A stretch of DNA of 64,000 nt from an uncultured Desulfovibrio sp. (GTDB lineage: Bacteria > Desulfobacterota > Desulfovibrionia > Desulfovibrionales > Desulfovibrionaceae), in the NCBI GenBank assembly GCA_913063155.1, contig CAJXYU010000002.1:605910-669909 (forward strand), in the 5' to 3' direction. Made by a program: the position numbers and the translations under genes. The number at the start of each line of letters is the position of its first letter. The first letter of the stretch is position 1. This document shows positions 54,709 through 63,856 of the stretch, piece by piece. The notes under the pieces were generated by a model that saw nothing but the letters and a program-made list of their open reading frames with translations, was not told where the DNA came from and did not search any database.

Positions 54709-55659
54709 TTAAGGAACGATATGCGTACCCTTGCCACTGCTGACGGCCTCACCAATGGTTTCAGGGTTGGTTATGATGACTTCCTGTCCACCGTTGCGGA
54801 TGAAGTCTATGGCGGCCTGCACCTTCGGAGCCATGCTGCCGGGGGCGAAATGGCCTTCCGCCAGATATTTCCGCATCTCTTCGACCGTGACGGTTTCCAG
54901 GTTTTTCTGATGTGGGGCGCCGAAGTTGAGCGCCACCTGCGGGACCGCGGTGGAGATCACCAGCAGAGGAGCCTGAAGTCTGCTCGCCAGCAGGCTGGAA
55001 GCCAGATCCTTGTCGATGACGGCGTCGACGCCATGAACGCCGTTGCCGGTGTCCACGACCGGGATGCCCCCGCCGCCCACGGTGATAACGTGGAAACCCT
55101 GGCCGAGCAGGGACTCCACAGCGTCCTGTTCTACCACTTCAATGGGCTTTGGAGAAGGGACCACGCGGCGAAAACCGCGCCCGGAGTCTTCCTTGAGCAC
55201 CCATCCAGGGTGCTGGGCCTTGAGTTCCTTCACCTGTTCTTCGGTGTAGAATTCGCCCACGGGTTTGTCGGGGGCATCGAAACCGGGATCTTCTCCGTCC
55301 ACCTTGATCTGGGTGACGACGGTCACGGCACTGCCCTTGAGGGAGCGCCGCGACATGACGTTGTTCAGGGCCTGCTGGATCTGGTAGCCGATGGCGCCCT
55401 GGGTGTCGGCAACGCAGGACACCAGCGGGACCATGTGCAGCCCCGCGTGTTGCCGGGCGATTTCCGAACGGAGCATGATGAAGCCGACCTGGGGACCGTT
55501 GCCGTGGCTGATCACCACCTGATAACCGGCCTCGATGAGGTCGGCTATGTGCTCGACGGTCTGGCAGATGGCTTCATATTGATCCTCGACGGATCTGCGG
55601 TCCGCATCCTGGATCAGTGAGTTGCCGCCGATGGCGACGACTGCGAGTTTCTTGTCCAT
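54709..55659 (-). CDS. arcC: Carbamate kinase (YqeA/ArcC)
   Basis: A 316-residue amino-acid-kinase fold protein. It starts with LAVVAIGGNSLIQDADRRSVEDQ and has VISHGNGPQVGFIMLRSE near 49, VITVGGGGIPVVDTGNG near 193, VIDKDLASSLLASRLQAPLLVISTAV near 212 and the C-terminal AAIDFIRNGGQEVIITNPETI. It converts carbamoyl phosphate and ADP to ATP, ammonia and CO2, yielding energy from the pathway. It is spaced 12 nt from ygeW. Confidence 0.95.
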   Translation of the reverse strand: MDKKLAVVAIGGNSLIQDADRRSVEDQYEAICQTVEHIADLIEAGYQVVISHGNGPQVGFIMLRSEIARQHAGLHMVPLVSCVADTQGAIGYQIQQALNNVMSRRSLKGSAVTVVTQIKVDGEDPGFDAPDKPVGEFYTEEQVKELKAQHPGWVLKEDSGRGFRRVVPSPKPIEVVEQDAVESLLGQGFHVITVGGGGIPVVDTGNGVHGVDAVIDKDLASSLLASRLQAPLLVISTAVPQVALNFGAPHQKNLETVTVEEMRKYLAEGHFAPGSMAPKVQAAIDFIRNGGQEVIITNPETIGEAVSSGKGTHIVP

Positions 55660-55681
55660 TCCCGTAACCCCTTCCGGCGGA

Positions 55682-56890
55682 TTAGTTGTCTTCGCAGTAG
55701 ACGGTGGGCAGGGCCGCGTACACTGCCGCGCAACGGACGAGATCGGCCTTCCAGGTCTTTTCGTTGGGAGCGTGGGCTTCCGCTTCCTTACCCGGGCCGA
55801 AACCTACGGTCGGGATGTCGAACATGCCTGTGATGGACACTCCGTTGGTGGAGAAGGTCCATTTGTCGATGCGCGGAGCGGTGTCGAAGAGCCGGGTGTA
55901 GGCCTTTGCGGTCGCCTGGACGGCCGGGTGGCCTTCCTCCACGACCCAGGACGGGAAGTAGCAGTCGGTAGGGTAGACCAGGCCGGTGTAGGCCGGGGTG
56001 TCATAGGTGTACATGGAAACCACCGCGCCCGCTTCCCTGGCTGCGGGAAGCTCGGCGATCTGGCTCAGGGCCAGTTCCTTGTCTTCACCGGCGGTCAGGC
56101 GGCGGTCGACGGAAATGGTGCAGCCGTCCGCGACGGCACAGCGGGACGGAGAGGTGTAGAAGACTTCGGATACGGTCAGGGAACCTTTGCCCAGGAAGTC
56201 GTCGGTCTTGAGACGGGTGTGGAGTTCTTCCAGTTCGCCCAGGATCTTGCCCATCATGAAGATGGCGTTCTTGCCGCGCTCGGGAGCGGAACCGTGGGAA
56301 GAGACGCCCTTGACTTCCACCTTGATTTCCATGCGGCCGCGCTGTCCGCGGTAGATGCCTCCGTCGGTGGGTTCGGTGGAGACCACGAATTCCGGATTCA
56401 GCCCCAGTTCCCTGACGATGTACTGCCAACACAGGCCGTCGCAGTCCTCTTCCTGAACCGAGCCGACCATGACCACGGTGTACTCCTTGTCCAGTCCAAG
56501 ATCCTTGATGATCTTGCCCGCGTAAACCATGGAGGCCATGCCGCCTTCCTGGTCGGAAGCGCCCCGGCCGCCGATGCATTCGTCGTCCTCGTAGCCTTCA
56601 TACGGGTCGAAGTCCCAGTTGTCGCGCTGGCCGATGCCCACGGTGTCGATGTGGGCGTCGAAAGCGACCAGTCGCTTTCCGGAACCGATGTATCCGAGCA
56701 CGTTGCCCATGGGATCGATTTCAACCTTGTCGAAACCGACCTTCTCCATCTCTTCCTTGATGCGCAGGACAACTTCCTTTTCCTGGCAGCTTTCGCTTGG
56801 AATGCGGATCATGTCGCGCAGAAAGGCGGTCATTTCCTTTTCATATTTTTTGGCAAGCTCGTTGATTTTCTGAAAATCCAGTGCAGACAT
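55682..56890 (-). CDS. ygeY: YgeY, M20 family metal-dependent peptidase/deacylase
   Basis: A 402-residue M20 peptidase-like protein (E. coli YgeY 403). Metal and active-site segments are [20 protein letters not shown] near 79, [21 protein letters not shown] near 112, [19 protein letters not shown] near 137 and the dimerisation [23 protein letters not shown] near 190. ATG 56890 gives the expected start [12 protein letters not shown]; the AGGAGG site lies 11 nt upstream, beside a TCGTACGA palindrome. It is the first gene of the 27-kb minus-strand array and probably releases diaminopropionate or a related amide product for YgeX. Confidence 0.93.
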   Translation of the reverse strand: MSALDFQKINELAKKYEKEMTAFLRDMIRIPSESCQEKEVVLRIKEEMEKVGFDKVEIDPMGNVLGYIGSGKRLVAFDAHIDTVGIGQRDNWDFDPYEGYEDDECIGGRGASDQEGGMASMVYAGKIIKDLGLDKEYTVVMVGSVQEEDCDGLCWQYIVRELGLNPEFVVSTEPTDGGIYRGQRGRMEIKVEVKGVSSHGSAPERGKNAIFMMGKILGELEELHTRLKTDDFLGKGSLTVSEVFYTSPSRCAVADGCTISVDRRLTAGEDKELALSQIAELPAAREAGAVVSMYTYDTPAYTGLVYPTDCYFPSWVVEEGHPAVQATAKAYTRLFDTAPRIDKWTFSTNGVSITGMFDIPTVGFGPGKEAEAHAPNEKTWKADLVRCAAVYAALPTVYCEDN

Positions 56891-57098
56891 GAGTCGTACG
56901 ACCTCCTGAGTTGGTATGCGGGCGATCCCCGCAAGAGAAATAATGTGTAGATTTCTACGCCGGTTCAAGGTTGCGGGGTGTCATTACTTCCTGAACGGGC
57001 GAACGCAGTCCTCCCTCCCGAGTTTTTTTCGGGGGACATGCCGGGAGGCTGCGGAATGCATATTCCGGATAGCCATATGCGATCCCTTTGGTTCCTAA

Positions 57099-57113
57099 GC
57101 AAAGAAGGGGCCA
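57099..57113 (-). promoter_or_regulatory. Sigma-54 (-24/-12) promoter for the ygeY array
   Basis: On the minus strand TGGCCCCTTCTTTGC (57113-57099) fits TGGCAC-N5-TTGC exactly in spacing and differs in 1 of 15 positions from the ridA promoter at 15340-15354. It lies about 210 nt upstream of ygeY. Confidence 0.82.
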
Positions 57114-57216
57114 ATAGCTGTTAGGAGCCGAGCTTTTTTGAGAAATCTTTTTAAATCAATAGATTGTAATGCACTTGTGGCGCGATTCTCGTGTGCTGAG
57201 GATCATGCCCGGGTAT

Positions 57217-57246
57217 TATCAATATGATTGTATTCTCATAGTGATA
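57217..57246. promoter_or_regulatory. Two degenerate copies of the TATCA-N3-TGATA operator
   Basis: TATCA-ATA-TGATT at 57217-57229 and TCTCA-TAG-TGATA at 57234-57246 each differ from the palindrome at one base and lie 104-133 nt upstream of the minus-strand sigma-54 promoter. They match the perfect copies at 13061, 15089 and 15235. The rest of the gap 56891-57350 has no gene; an interrupted CCTCCCG/CGGGAGG repeat lies in the ygeY leader (about 57020-57055). Confidence 0.55.
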
Positions 57247-57350
57247 ACGATGTCCCTTTCAAGGTGGTAACACTTTGGAAAAAAAGAGGAGAAGAGTGCC
57301 CGGCCGGGACGGGATTCAGGCGCTCTCAATTTGAGAAGAGAGTGAAATCG

Positions 57351-58964
57351 CTAACGATTGATCAGTGAGTCCGCCAGGGCTTCGCCCTGTTTTCCGCCAC
57401 CGCCCATTCGAGATAGTTCCTGACGTCTTTCGTCCGGATCGAGGCGGTCGCAGCGGGTGAATGTTTCTTCGTTCAGCACTTCCTTCACAATGGAGAAGTG
57501 GCGGTCCGCCTTTCCGGCCAACTGAGGCCAGTGCGTGATGAGCAGCATTTGCTGCCGGTCGGCCAGTTCGCGCAGCTTGGCGGCCACGCTGTTGAGGGTC
57601 AGGCCGCCGATGCCGGCGTCCACCTCGTCGAAGATGAGCGTGGGCAGGTGGTCGCCGCCTTTTCCCCGACGCAGACTGACCAGCGCCAGCAGGAAGCGGG
57701 AGAGTTCGCCGCCCGAGGCGATCTTGTCCAGAGGTTGCGGCGGCTGCCCGGGGTTGGGGACCCACATGAGTCGGCCCCGGTAGTCGGTGACTCCCTCGTG
57801 AATTTCCATGGGCGCGAATTCGTAGCTCACGCGCACGTGCTCGGAGAATCCGAGGTCGCCCAGTTCCGCCTCGATGTTCAGGCACAGTTCGCGGGCGGCC
57901 TTTTGGCGGGCCTTGTTGAGCATGTCCAGCACTTTGGACAAGGCCTGCGCCTTTTCCGCTTCCTCCTTTTTGAGGCGGGTGCGGTCCAGTTCGCAGGCGT
58001 CCAGGAAGGAGAGGTCCTCATCGATCTTCCTGTACAGCTCGCAGATGTCCCCCAACCCGCGCCCAAGCTTGCGTTTAAGCTGTGATATCTTGAACAGTCT
58101 GGATTCAACGTCGTCCAGGGTCATGTCGTCGAAGTCGGACTCGATGTCGCCCGGATCGCGGCGCAGGTGGGAGTCCAACTCGTGCAGCCGCAGGCGAAAG
58201 TCGTCCACGGCCTGGCGGTCGTCCTCGAATTCCGGGTACATGCGGGCGATGATGTCCATTTCCCGGGAGAGCAGGGACATGGCGTCCAGCAGATTGGCGT
58301 CGCCGTGAATGCAGTCCAAGGCGTTTCGCAGGCATTCTCCGGCCCGCTCACGGTCCTTGAGCACGGATTTGCGCTGTTCCAGCATGTCTTCTTCGCCGGG
58401 CTGCGGGTTGATCTTGTCGATTTCACGTTTCTGGAATTCCAGAAATTCGCGCTGTTTGTTCAGGTTCTCGCACTTGCTGTCCAACTCGTCGATCTGTTTG
58501 ATGACCGAGCGCAGGTCTTCCAGGCAGGCGGCCCTCGCCCTCAGCAGGCTGTCGTCGGGCAGGAAGGTGTCCAGTACTTCGGACTGGAAAGCCGGGGAGA
58601 GCAGTTTTTGCTGCCCGTGCTGGCTGGTATGGATTATGAGCTTCGGCCGCAGTTCCTTGACCGCGTCCTGCGAGCTGAGCTTGTCGTTGATGTACACTCG
58701 GCTGCGGCCGGTATCCGCGGTAAGCTCGCGGCGGATGATGCAGTCGCCGTCCGGCAGCACGAACAGGGCTTCCACCGTGGCCTTTTCCGCGCCGGGGCGC
58801 ACCAGGGACCGGTCCATGCGTTGCCCCATGATGAAGTCCACGGCGCGAAGGATGAAGGACTTGCCCGCGCCGGTCTCACCGGTCAGGGTGTTCATGCCCG
58901 AGGAAAATTCCAGTTCCGCGTCCTCGATGAGTGCGAGATTTTTAATGCGCAGCAGTTCTAACAT
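57351..58964 (-). CDS. recN: DNA repair protein RecN
   Basis: A 537-residue SMC-like ATPase. The Walker A GETGAGKSFILRAVDFIMG near residue 30, long coiled-coil arms (about 150-350), and the ABC signature IASGGELSRFLLALVSL near 418 with Walker B LPTLIFDEVDAGIGG near 440 are present. RecN acts in double-strand-break repair by recombination in the cytoplasm. Length is typical (~550). It is monocistronic, convergent with neither neighbour. Confidence 0.96.
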   Translation of the reverse strand: MLELLRIKNLALIEDAELEFSSGMNTLTGETGAGKSFILRAVDFIMGQRMDRSLVRPGAEKATVEALFVLPDGDCIIRRELTADTGRSRVYINDKLSSQDAVKELRPKLIIHTSQHGQQKLLSPAFQSEVLDTFLPDDSLLRARAACLEDLRSVIKQIDELDSKCENLNKQREFLEFQKREIDKINPQPGEEDMLEQRKSVLKDRERAGECLRNALDCIHGDANLLDAMSLLSREMDIIARMYPEFEDDRQAVDDFRLRLHELDSHLRRDPGDIESDFDDMTLDDVESRLFKISQLKRKLGRGLGDICELYRKIDEDLSFLDACELDRTRLKKEEAEKAQALSKVLDMLNKARQKAARELCLNIEAELGDLGFSEHVRVSYEFAPMEIHEGVTDYRGRLMWVPNPGQPPQPLDKIASGGELSRFLLALVSLRRGKGGDHLPTLIFDEVDAGIGGLTLNSVAAKLRELADRQQMLLITHWPQLAGKADRHFSIVKEVLNEETFTRCDRLDPDERRQELSRMGGGGKQGEALADSLINR

Positions 58965-59072
58965 GTATGGCTCTCTGAAGTGATGACAACCGGTTGCCCC
59001 GAGGCCGAGCGACGAAGGGGTAGGGTCTTTTTATACACGATTGTGCGGCTCGGCAAAAGAAAAGTGTTCCCC

Positions 59073-59543
59073 CTACGCGGAAAGCCATTTGATTTTGTAA
59101 CAGACCGTTTCTTTGGGGATGCGGTCCGAGGCTTCCATCCGTTCCAGGGTGAACCCCATTTTGCGGTAGAATTGCCGGGCGTTGGTGTTGCATCCGTAAA
59201 CGCACAGGGTCAGGTGGCTGTATCCCTGATGACCGGCGTGGATTTCGGCGGTTTCAATGAGCTTGCCGCCAACTCCCTTGCCCTGGTTGTTCGGATGCAC
59301 CCAGAGTTCGGCGATGTAGTTGCCCTGGAGCTGCATGACGCCTACAGGCCTGCCGTCTTCCTCGGCTATGAAGCACTCGTCCCATTTCTTGCGCGCCAGT
59401 TTGCCGATGACGTCGTTTTCCAGCACGCCGGCTACGTAGGATTGGGGCATCATTTCGCCATAGCTGGCCAGAAAGGAGGCGTACATGACGGATTCGAGAA
59501 TGGAAGCGTCTTCTTCGGTGGCTTGGCGAATTGTAATGCTCAT
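59073..59543 (-). CDS. GNAT family N-acetyltransferase (tandem copy 1)
   Basis: A 156-residue GNAT protein. MSITIRQATEEDASILESVM starts the fold, and the acetyl-CoA loop is IAELWVHPNNQGKGVGGKLIETAE near 80. It ends in ARQFYRKMGFTLER. It is paralogous to the next upstream gene (59564-60040), sharing the same layout, which suggests tandem duplication. The acceptor is unknown. A GGGAAG site precedes the ATG. Confidence 0.9.
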   Translation of the reverse strand: MSITIRQATEEDASILESVMYASFLASYGEMMPQSYVAGVLENDVIGKLARKKWDECFIAEEDGRPVGVMQLQGNYIAELWVHPNNQGKGVGGKLIETAEIHAGHQGYSHLTLCVYGCNTNARQFYRKMGFTLERMEASDRIPKETVCYKIKWLSA

Positions 59544-59563
59544 GGTTTCTTCCCTGCCGGCCT

Positions 59564-60040
59564 CTATTGATGGCCCTGAATATTTTTGGCCAGGGTGCAG
59601 TTGAAAATTCCGGGCATGTGGTTTTTTTCCTCAACGCTTTTCTCAATGGTAAATCCTTTCGCCTTGTAAAAAGCCAAAGCCTTTTCGTTGTCCGCGAAAC
59701 AATTCAGGGTCAGTCGGTCATGTCCTTTTTCCCGGGCCCGGTTTTCAGCGTGCTCCAGCAGTGCGCTTCCCACGCCCACGCCCATGAAATCCGGATGGGT
59801 GAAGAGCTGTTCCACGAAGTTGTCCTTGAGCAGCATGACGCCGGCAGGCGTGCCGTTCATTTCGGCGATGGTGAACAGGTGCCCTTCGTTGCGGGCGATT
59901 TCGCCTGCGCGGTCGTTCCTGATGGACTGTTCGATGCGTTCCTTGGGCAGAAAGTGTACATAGCTGGACAAAAAAGATTCGCGGATGACATTTCGAATGG
60001 TCTGCTTGTCTTCGGCCGTGGCGGAACGAATGGTGATCAT
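59564..60040 (-). CDS. GNAT family N-acetyltransferase (tandem copy 2)
   Basis: A 158-residue GNAT protein with MITIRSATAEDKQTIRNVIRES, the loop VEQLFTHPDFMGVGVGSALLEHAE near 80 and ALAFYKAKGFTIEK near 122. The start overlaps the stop of the permease gene as ATGA, so it is coupled to the transporter operon. The open frame above 60040 is antisense-frame noise across the permease. Its close kin is the GNAT at 59073-59543. Confidence 0.9.
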   Translation of the reverse strand: MITIRSATAEDKQTIRNVIRESFLSSYVHFLPKERIEQSIRNDRAGEIARNEGHLFTIAEMNGTPAGVMLLKDNFVEQLFTHPDFMGVGVGSALLEHAENRAREKGHDRLTLNCFADNEKALAFYKAKGFTIEKSVEEKNHMPGIFNCTLAKNIQGHQ

Positions 60041-60882
60041 TGTTTGAGCCTCGGGTCCAGGCGGTCGCGCAGGGATTCTCCCAGCAGGTTGTAGCCCAGC
60101 ACCGTGAACAGAATGGCCAGGCCCGGGAAGACCGACAGCCACCAGGCCACTCCCAGTACTTCCTTGCCGTCCGTGAGCATGTTGCCCCAGCTGGCGTCCG
60201 GCGGCTGCACACCCAGGCCCAGGAAGGACAGGGACGATTCCACCAGGATGGCGCCGGCCACGCCCAGGGTCGCCGAGACAAGCACCGGAGCCAGCGCGTT
60301 GGGCAGGATGTGCTTGAAGATGACGCGTACCGGACCTGCTCCTGCGGATCTGGCGGCCAGCACGAAGTCGCGTTCCCGCAGAGTCAGGGTCTCTGCGCGC
60401 ACCAGACGGGCAACGCCCATCCAGGAAGTCAGGCCGATGACCACCATGATGTTCATGAGGCTCGGCTCCAGAAAGGCGATGACGGCCAGGATGAGGAAAA
60501 AGGACGGGAAGCAGAGCATGACGTCCACTCCGCGCATGATGATTTCGTCCACCACTTTGCCGTAGTAGCCGGACACCAGGCCGAGCACCAGGCCGATCGC
60601 AGAGGAAATGCCCACGGCCACGAAGCCCACCCAGAGCGAGACGCGGCCGCCGTAAAGGACACGCGTAAACACGTCGCGGCCCAGGGCGTCCGTTCCCATG
60701 AGATGCTGCGCGGACGGCGGCTGAAGCAGGGCGTCCACATTGAGTTCGGAGGGTGGGTACGGTGCGATCCACGGGGCCAGGACCGCGGCCAGGGACATGG
60801 CTCCCACCAACAGCAGCCCGATGATGAGCAGGGCGTTGCGGGCCAGATAGGAGGGCCGCTTGAGCGGTTTGCGTTTCTTCAT
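60037..60882 (-). CDS. ABC transporter permease, dipeptide/oligopeptide type (DppC/OppC-like)
   Basis: A 281-residue inner-membrane permease with about six hydrophobic segments. The N-terminal block contains SAQHLMGTDALGRDVFTRVLYGGRVSLWVGFVAVG (about 53-90). The EAA loop VRAETLTLRERDFVLAARSAGAGPVRVIFKHILPNAL is near 160-195. It pairs with the DppB-like gene (ATG overlaps the TGA as ATGA). Binding protein and ATPase genes are not in view, so the substrate is unknown. Confidence 0.92.
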   Translation of the reverse strand: MKKRKPLKRPSYLARNALLIIGLLLVGAMSLAAVLAPWIAPYPPSELNVDALLQPPSAQHLMGTDALGRDVFTRVLYGGRVSLWVGFVAVGISSAIGLVLGLVSGYYGKVVDEIIMRGVDVMLCFPSFFLILAVIAFLEPSLMNIMVVIGLTSWMGVARLVRAETLTLRERDFVLAARSAGAGPVRVIFKHILPNALAPVLVSATLGVAGAILVESSLSFLGLGVQPPDASWGNMLTDGKEVLGVAWWLSVFPGLAILFTVLGYNLLGESLRDRLDPRLKQ

Positions 60883-61874
60883 GCATCCCTCCCGGCCATG
60901 CGGATGCGCGGGTCGGCCATGCCGTATCCCAGGTCGGCCAGCAGGTTGCCCGCCAGCGTCAGCACCGCGCCCAGCACCAGGCTGCCCATGATCAGCGGAT
61001 AGTCGCGGGCCATGACCGCTCCGTAGAAGAGCTGTCCCAGGCCGGGCAGGGCGAAGATGGATTCAATGATCACCGAGCCGCCGATGAGGGTCGGCACGGA
61101 CAGGCCCAGGATGGTGATGACCGGCATGAGCGCGTTGCGCAGGGCGTGCTTGAAGAGCACGGTTCGGCTGGAAAGTCCTTTGGCGCGGGCGGTCATGATG
61201 TAGTCCTGGCGCAGGACCTCCAGCATGCTGGAGCGCATGAACCGGGACATGCCCGCCCAGCTGCCCGCCGTATAGATGAAGATGGGCAGGGCCAGATGCC
61301 GCGCCAGGTCGATGAATTTTTCCCAGGGAGTCATGGAACCGTAGCTCAGCGATGTGAGCCCCGAGATGGGCAGAATGGGCCATTCGATGCCCAGCCAGAG
61401 CATGAGCAGCAGCGCCAGCCAGAAGCCGGGCATGGCGAAGCCTATGAACACAATGACCGTTGTGGCCTTGTCGAATATTCCGTCCCGCCACCATGCGGCC
61501 GTTATGCCCAGGGGGACTGCGATGAGCAGGGTGAGCACCATGCTGGCCACGTTCATGCCGAAGGTCAGCGGAAGGCGTTCCTTGATGCGCTCCCAGACCG
61601 GGCGTCGGTCGCCGGAAATGGAATCGCCGAAGTCGAATTTCACCAGCCTGCCGAGCCACTGTCCGTACTGCACGTGCAGGGGCTGGTCCAGGCCGTAGAG
61701 TTTTTCGAATTTGGCGCGGGCGTCGGTGTCCGCATTCGGATTAAGGGTGGTGACCATATCCGTGGGCGAGCCCGGGGCCAGATGGATGACCCAGAAACTG
61801 ATGACCGTGATGCCGAGAAAGACCGCGCCCACCCACAGGAGCTTGATGGCTATGCGCCGTATGATTTCGACCAT
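60879..61874 (-). CDS. ABC transporter permease, dipeptide/oligopeptide type (DppB/OppB-like)
   Basis: A 331-residue permease with six or so membrane segments. It starts IKLLWVGAVFLGITVISFWVIHLAPGSP and has the EAA block SMLEVLRQDYIMTARAKGLSSRTVLFKHALRNALMPVITILG (about 206-250) and VIIESIFALPGLGQLFYGAVMARDYPL near 270. It is the first visible gene of a four-gene minus-strand operon: dppB-, dppC-like and two GNATs. The neighbouring solute-binding and ATPase genes may lie elsewhere. Confidence 0.93.
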   Translation of the reverse strand: MVEIIRRIAIKLLWVGAVFLGITVISFWVIHLAPGSPTDMVTTLNPNADTDARAKFEKLYGLDQPLHVQYGQWLGRLVKFDFGDSISGDRRPVWERIKERLPLTFGMNVASMVLTLLIAVPLGITAAWWRDGIFDKATTVIVFIGFAMPGFWLALLLMLWLGIEWPILPISGLTSLSYGSMTPWEKFIDLARHLALPIFIYTAGSWAGMSRFMRSSMLEVLRQDYIMTARAKGLSSRTVLFKHALRNALMPVITILGLSVPTLIGGSVIIESIFALPGLGQLFYGAVMARDYPLIMGSLVLGAVLTLAGNLLADLGYGMADPRIRMAGRDA

Positions 61875-61959
61875 GTGGTTGTGTTACGCCAAGTTGGGCC
61901 GCTTTTCAACGAACAGGCTCATGTGCCTGGAGATTTCCGATATTTTTTCGGATAGGGTG

Positions 61960-61989
61960 TTGACAGTCGCTTCAGGATTCGGCTAGAAA
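61960..61989 (+). promoter_or_regulatory. Promoter of the tRNA-Ala gene
   Basis: TTGACA (61960-61965) and TAGAAA (61984-61989) with an 18-nt spacer, about 18 nt ahead of the tRNA. Confidence 0.75.
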
Positions 61990-62007
61990 ATTTCTTCCCA
62001 ACGACGT

Positions 62008-62083
<76 letters not shown>

Positions 62084-62092
62084 AGAATTTCA

Positions 62093-62126
62093 AAGGCTTA
62101 CAAGTTTTGACTTGTAGGCCTTTTTT
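62093..62126 (+). terminator. Terminator of the tRNA-Ala gene
   Basis: AAGGCTTACAAG pairs with CTTGTAGGCCTT (one G-U) across TTTTGA and is followed by TTTTTT. Confidence 0.9.
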
Positions 62127-62247
62127 CGTGTGGATAACCGTTTGGATAACATTTCCGGTTAGCCTGGATTTGCGAGATTCCGTTGGGAGCCTTGGCTTTT
62201 CTTGCCGAGGCCCCATGAGGGTGAATCGGACTTGGGCTTAGTTGAGC

Positions 62248-62448
62248 CTATGCTAGGTCAAGGTCTTCCGGGCGATAGTTAAATATTTCTCCATCAAACG
62301 AGACTGAAATTTTGGGATTATCGTTGTAGTTTCTAAGCTTCCACACGACTCCGATTCTATCGTAGTTTTCAGAACCTTCTTTGATGACGATTACGTCCTC
62401 TCCAAGTTTAAAACGACCAAGAACTTTAATGGGGGGAGTGTCACTCAT
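62248..62448 (-). CDS. Small hypothetical protein (SH3-like fold?)
   Basis: A 66-residue protein. The core LGEDVIVIKEGSENYDRIGVVWKLRNYNDNPKISVSFDGEIFNYRPEDLDL reads like a small beta-barrel/SH3-like domain. There are no cysteines, signal or membrane segment. AGGAAG lies 7 nt before the ATG. It is an orphan gene in the AT-rich stretch after tRNA-Ala, in line with acquired DNA. Function unknown. Confidence 0.7.
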   Translation of the reverse strand: MSDTPPIKVLGRFKLGEDVIVIKEGSENYDRIGVVWKLRNYNDNPKISVSFDGEIFNYRPEDLDLA

Positions 62449-62574
62449 AATTGTTGCTTCCTTATGGCTAGCATGTCTTCCCTAGAGAAGTGCGTTAGCT
62501 GTTTAGGGTGGTTGAGTTTGCTTGGTAAGAGGTATATCTGACGGTCTACACTTTTGAAAAGGAAATGACCTAAT

Positions 62575-62682
62575 ATGCCTCCAATAAAAGCAAATGATCT
62601 TTTCGATAAACTAAAATGTCTTAGTGGTGAACCTGAAAGTCAGGTTGCCAGAAGTGGGTTCACTTTGCTGGACCACGCTTGA
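62575..62682 (+). pseudogene. Possible gene start truncated by the IS3 element
   Basis: An ATG with AAGGAAAT upstream opens a frame reading MPPIKANDLFDKLKCLSGEPESQVA, then runs into the left inverted repeat of the IS (from 62649) and stops at 62680-62682 inside it. The amino-acid makeup looks coding. On the far side of the IS a frame also stays open to the window end, so the element may split a gene, but I cannot join the two halves with confidence. Confidence 0.35.
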
Positions 62683-63460
62683 TATATCTCCATCGGCTTC
62701 CTGCCGTCAAAGGTCTTGTGAGGACGACGGTTATTATAAAAGTCAAACCACCAGGCCAAAGCATTCCGCAAGTCAGAGCCTGTCTCCAGTTCTCGCAAAT
62801 AAACGCATTCGTATTTCAACGACTTCCAGAGCCGTTCGATCATGACGTTGTCCATCCATCGGCCTCGGCCATCCATTGAGATCCGAATGCCAGCATCCCG
62901 TAGAGTCTTGATGAACTCATAACTGGTAAACTGGCTGCCCTGGTCTGTGTTGAATATCTCAGGGACGCCATAGCGATTGATCGCATCCTCTAAGGCCGAA
63001 ACGCAGAAGTCGGCTTCCATCGTATCCGATAAACGCCAGGATAGAATAGCACGGCTATGCCAATCCATTATCGCCACGAGGTACAAGAAGTCGCGTTTCA
63101 TCGGGATATACGTGATGTCTCGGCGCACCAGACCTGATTAGGTTTCGTGATAGCCCGATGGCGAAGCAAATACGGATACGTCTTATGCTGCGGATGAGGA
63201 TGACTTGTCTTCGGCTTTTGATAAATCGCCATCAATCCCATCTTGCGCATTAGGCGACGTACTCGACCACGGCCAATCCAATGCCCTTCATCCCGCAGAA
63301 TGTTGCGCATCTGTCGGGAACCGAAGAACGGCAACTCCATGAACAACTCGTCGATGCGTTTCATCAACTCCAAGTTGTACGGAGATTCTCCGACCGGCTG
63401 ATAGTAGTACGTTGAGCGTTGCAGCTTGGGGATTCTGCATTGTCGCCGAACACTGAGCAC
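62640..63460 (-). pseudogene. IS3 transposase OrfB, frameshifted
   Basis: The two halves are in different frames. The upstream half (63460-63098) reads through SRQMRNILRDEGHWIGRGRVRRLMRKMGL to VWCA, then shifts. The downstream half (63128-62640) reads DITYIPMKRDF, MDWHSRAILSW, FNTDQGSQFTS and MIERLWKSLKYE, the DDE catalytic residues. Between VWCA and DITYI there are two extra nucleotides (a GA duplication), giving ETSRISR and a stop. IS3 programmed frameshifting occurs between orfA and orfB, not here, so this is an inactivating mutation or a sequence error. Upstream the frame is open towards orfA and joins it by -1 slippage at AAAAA (around 63508). Confidence 0.88.
62649..62676 (+). repeat. 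Left inverted repeat of the IS3 element
   Basis: 28-bp end. Its outer 11 and inner 9 bases match the reverse complement of 63829-63856 exactly; the central 8 differ. It overlaps the last codons of orfB. Confidence 0.85.
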
Positions 63461-63501
63461 TGGATGTTCTTTGTCGACGATCTCACGCCTTCGCTCGCAG
63501 C

Positions 63502-63792
63502 TCAGATTTTTGCGAAGGCTTGTTGCAAAAAATCCTTCTCCACAGTGAGCTGGCCGATCTTGGCGTGAAGCTCTTTGATCAGCACTTCGTCACTTTGTTG
63601 GGTTTTCTTGGTTTTGCCTGCGAAACCGTCAGCGATCTGCTCTTTGGCTTGCTTCTTCCATTTGGATATCTGATTGGCGTGGACGCCATACTTGCTGGCC
63701 AGTTCGGAAAGGGTGTGTTCGCCGGACAGGGCTTCCAGGGCAACACGGGTTTTGAACTCAGCGGAAAATCTTCTTCTCTTCTTGGACATCAA
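63502..63792 (-). CDS. IS3 transposase OrfA (helix-turn-helix)
   Basis: A 96-residue protein. RRFSAEFKTRVALEALSGEHTLSELASKYGVHANQISKWKKQ (about 6-47) is the IS3/IS911 HTH domain that binds the IS ends. A leucine-zipper-like coiled coil follows (ELHAKIGQLTVEKDFLQQAF). It ends at TGA near an A5 slippery run, where a -1 shift enters the orfB frame. Intact. Confidence 0.92.
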   Translation of the reverse strand: MMSKKRRRFSAEFKTRVALEALSGEHTLSELASKYGVHANQISKWKKQAKEQIADGFAGKTKKTQQSDEVLIKELHAKIGQLTVEKDFLQQAFAKI

Positions 63793-63828
63793 AAGCCTCC
63801 TTCGGGCTCCTTACGTCCACCTTAAACT

Positions 63829-63856
63829 GTGGTCCAGTTTCTTAGACCCACTTCTG
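63829..63856 (-). repeat. Right inverted repeat of the IS3 element
   Basis: 28-bp end matching 62649-62676 in reverse complement at 20 conserved positions. Confidence 0.85.

Larger units (their letters stand above)
62649..63856 (-). mobile_element. IS3-family insertion sequence (about 1.2 kb)
   Basis: Bounded by imperfect 28-bp inverted repeats: CAGAAGTGGGT-N8-CTGGACCAC at 62649-62676 and its reverse complement at 63829-63856. It encodes orfA (helix-turn-helix) and orfB (DDE integrase) on the minus strand, with a likely -1 frameshift window between them. No clear 3-5-bp target duplication is visible at the ends. The orfB frame is broken, so this copy is probably non-autonomous. Confidence 0.9.

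Noticed and set aside
63098..63128. Programmed frameshift as explanation for the orfB break
   Set aside because: IS3 elements shift between orfA and orfB; there is no slippery run at this site, only a 2-nt duplication.
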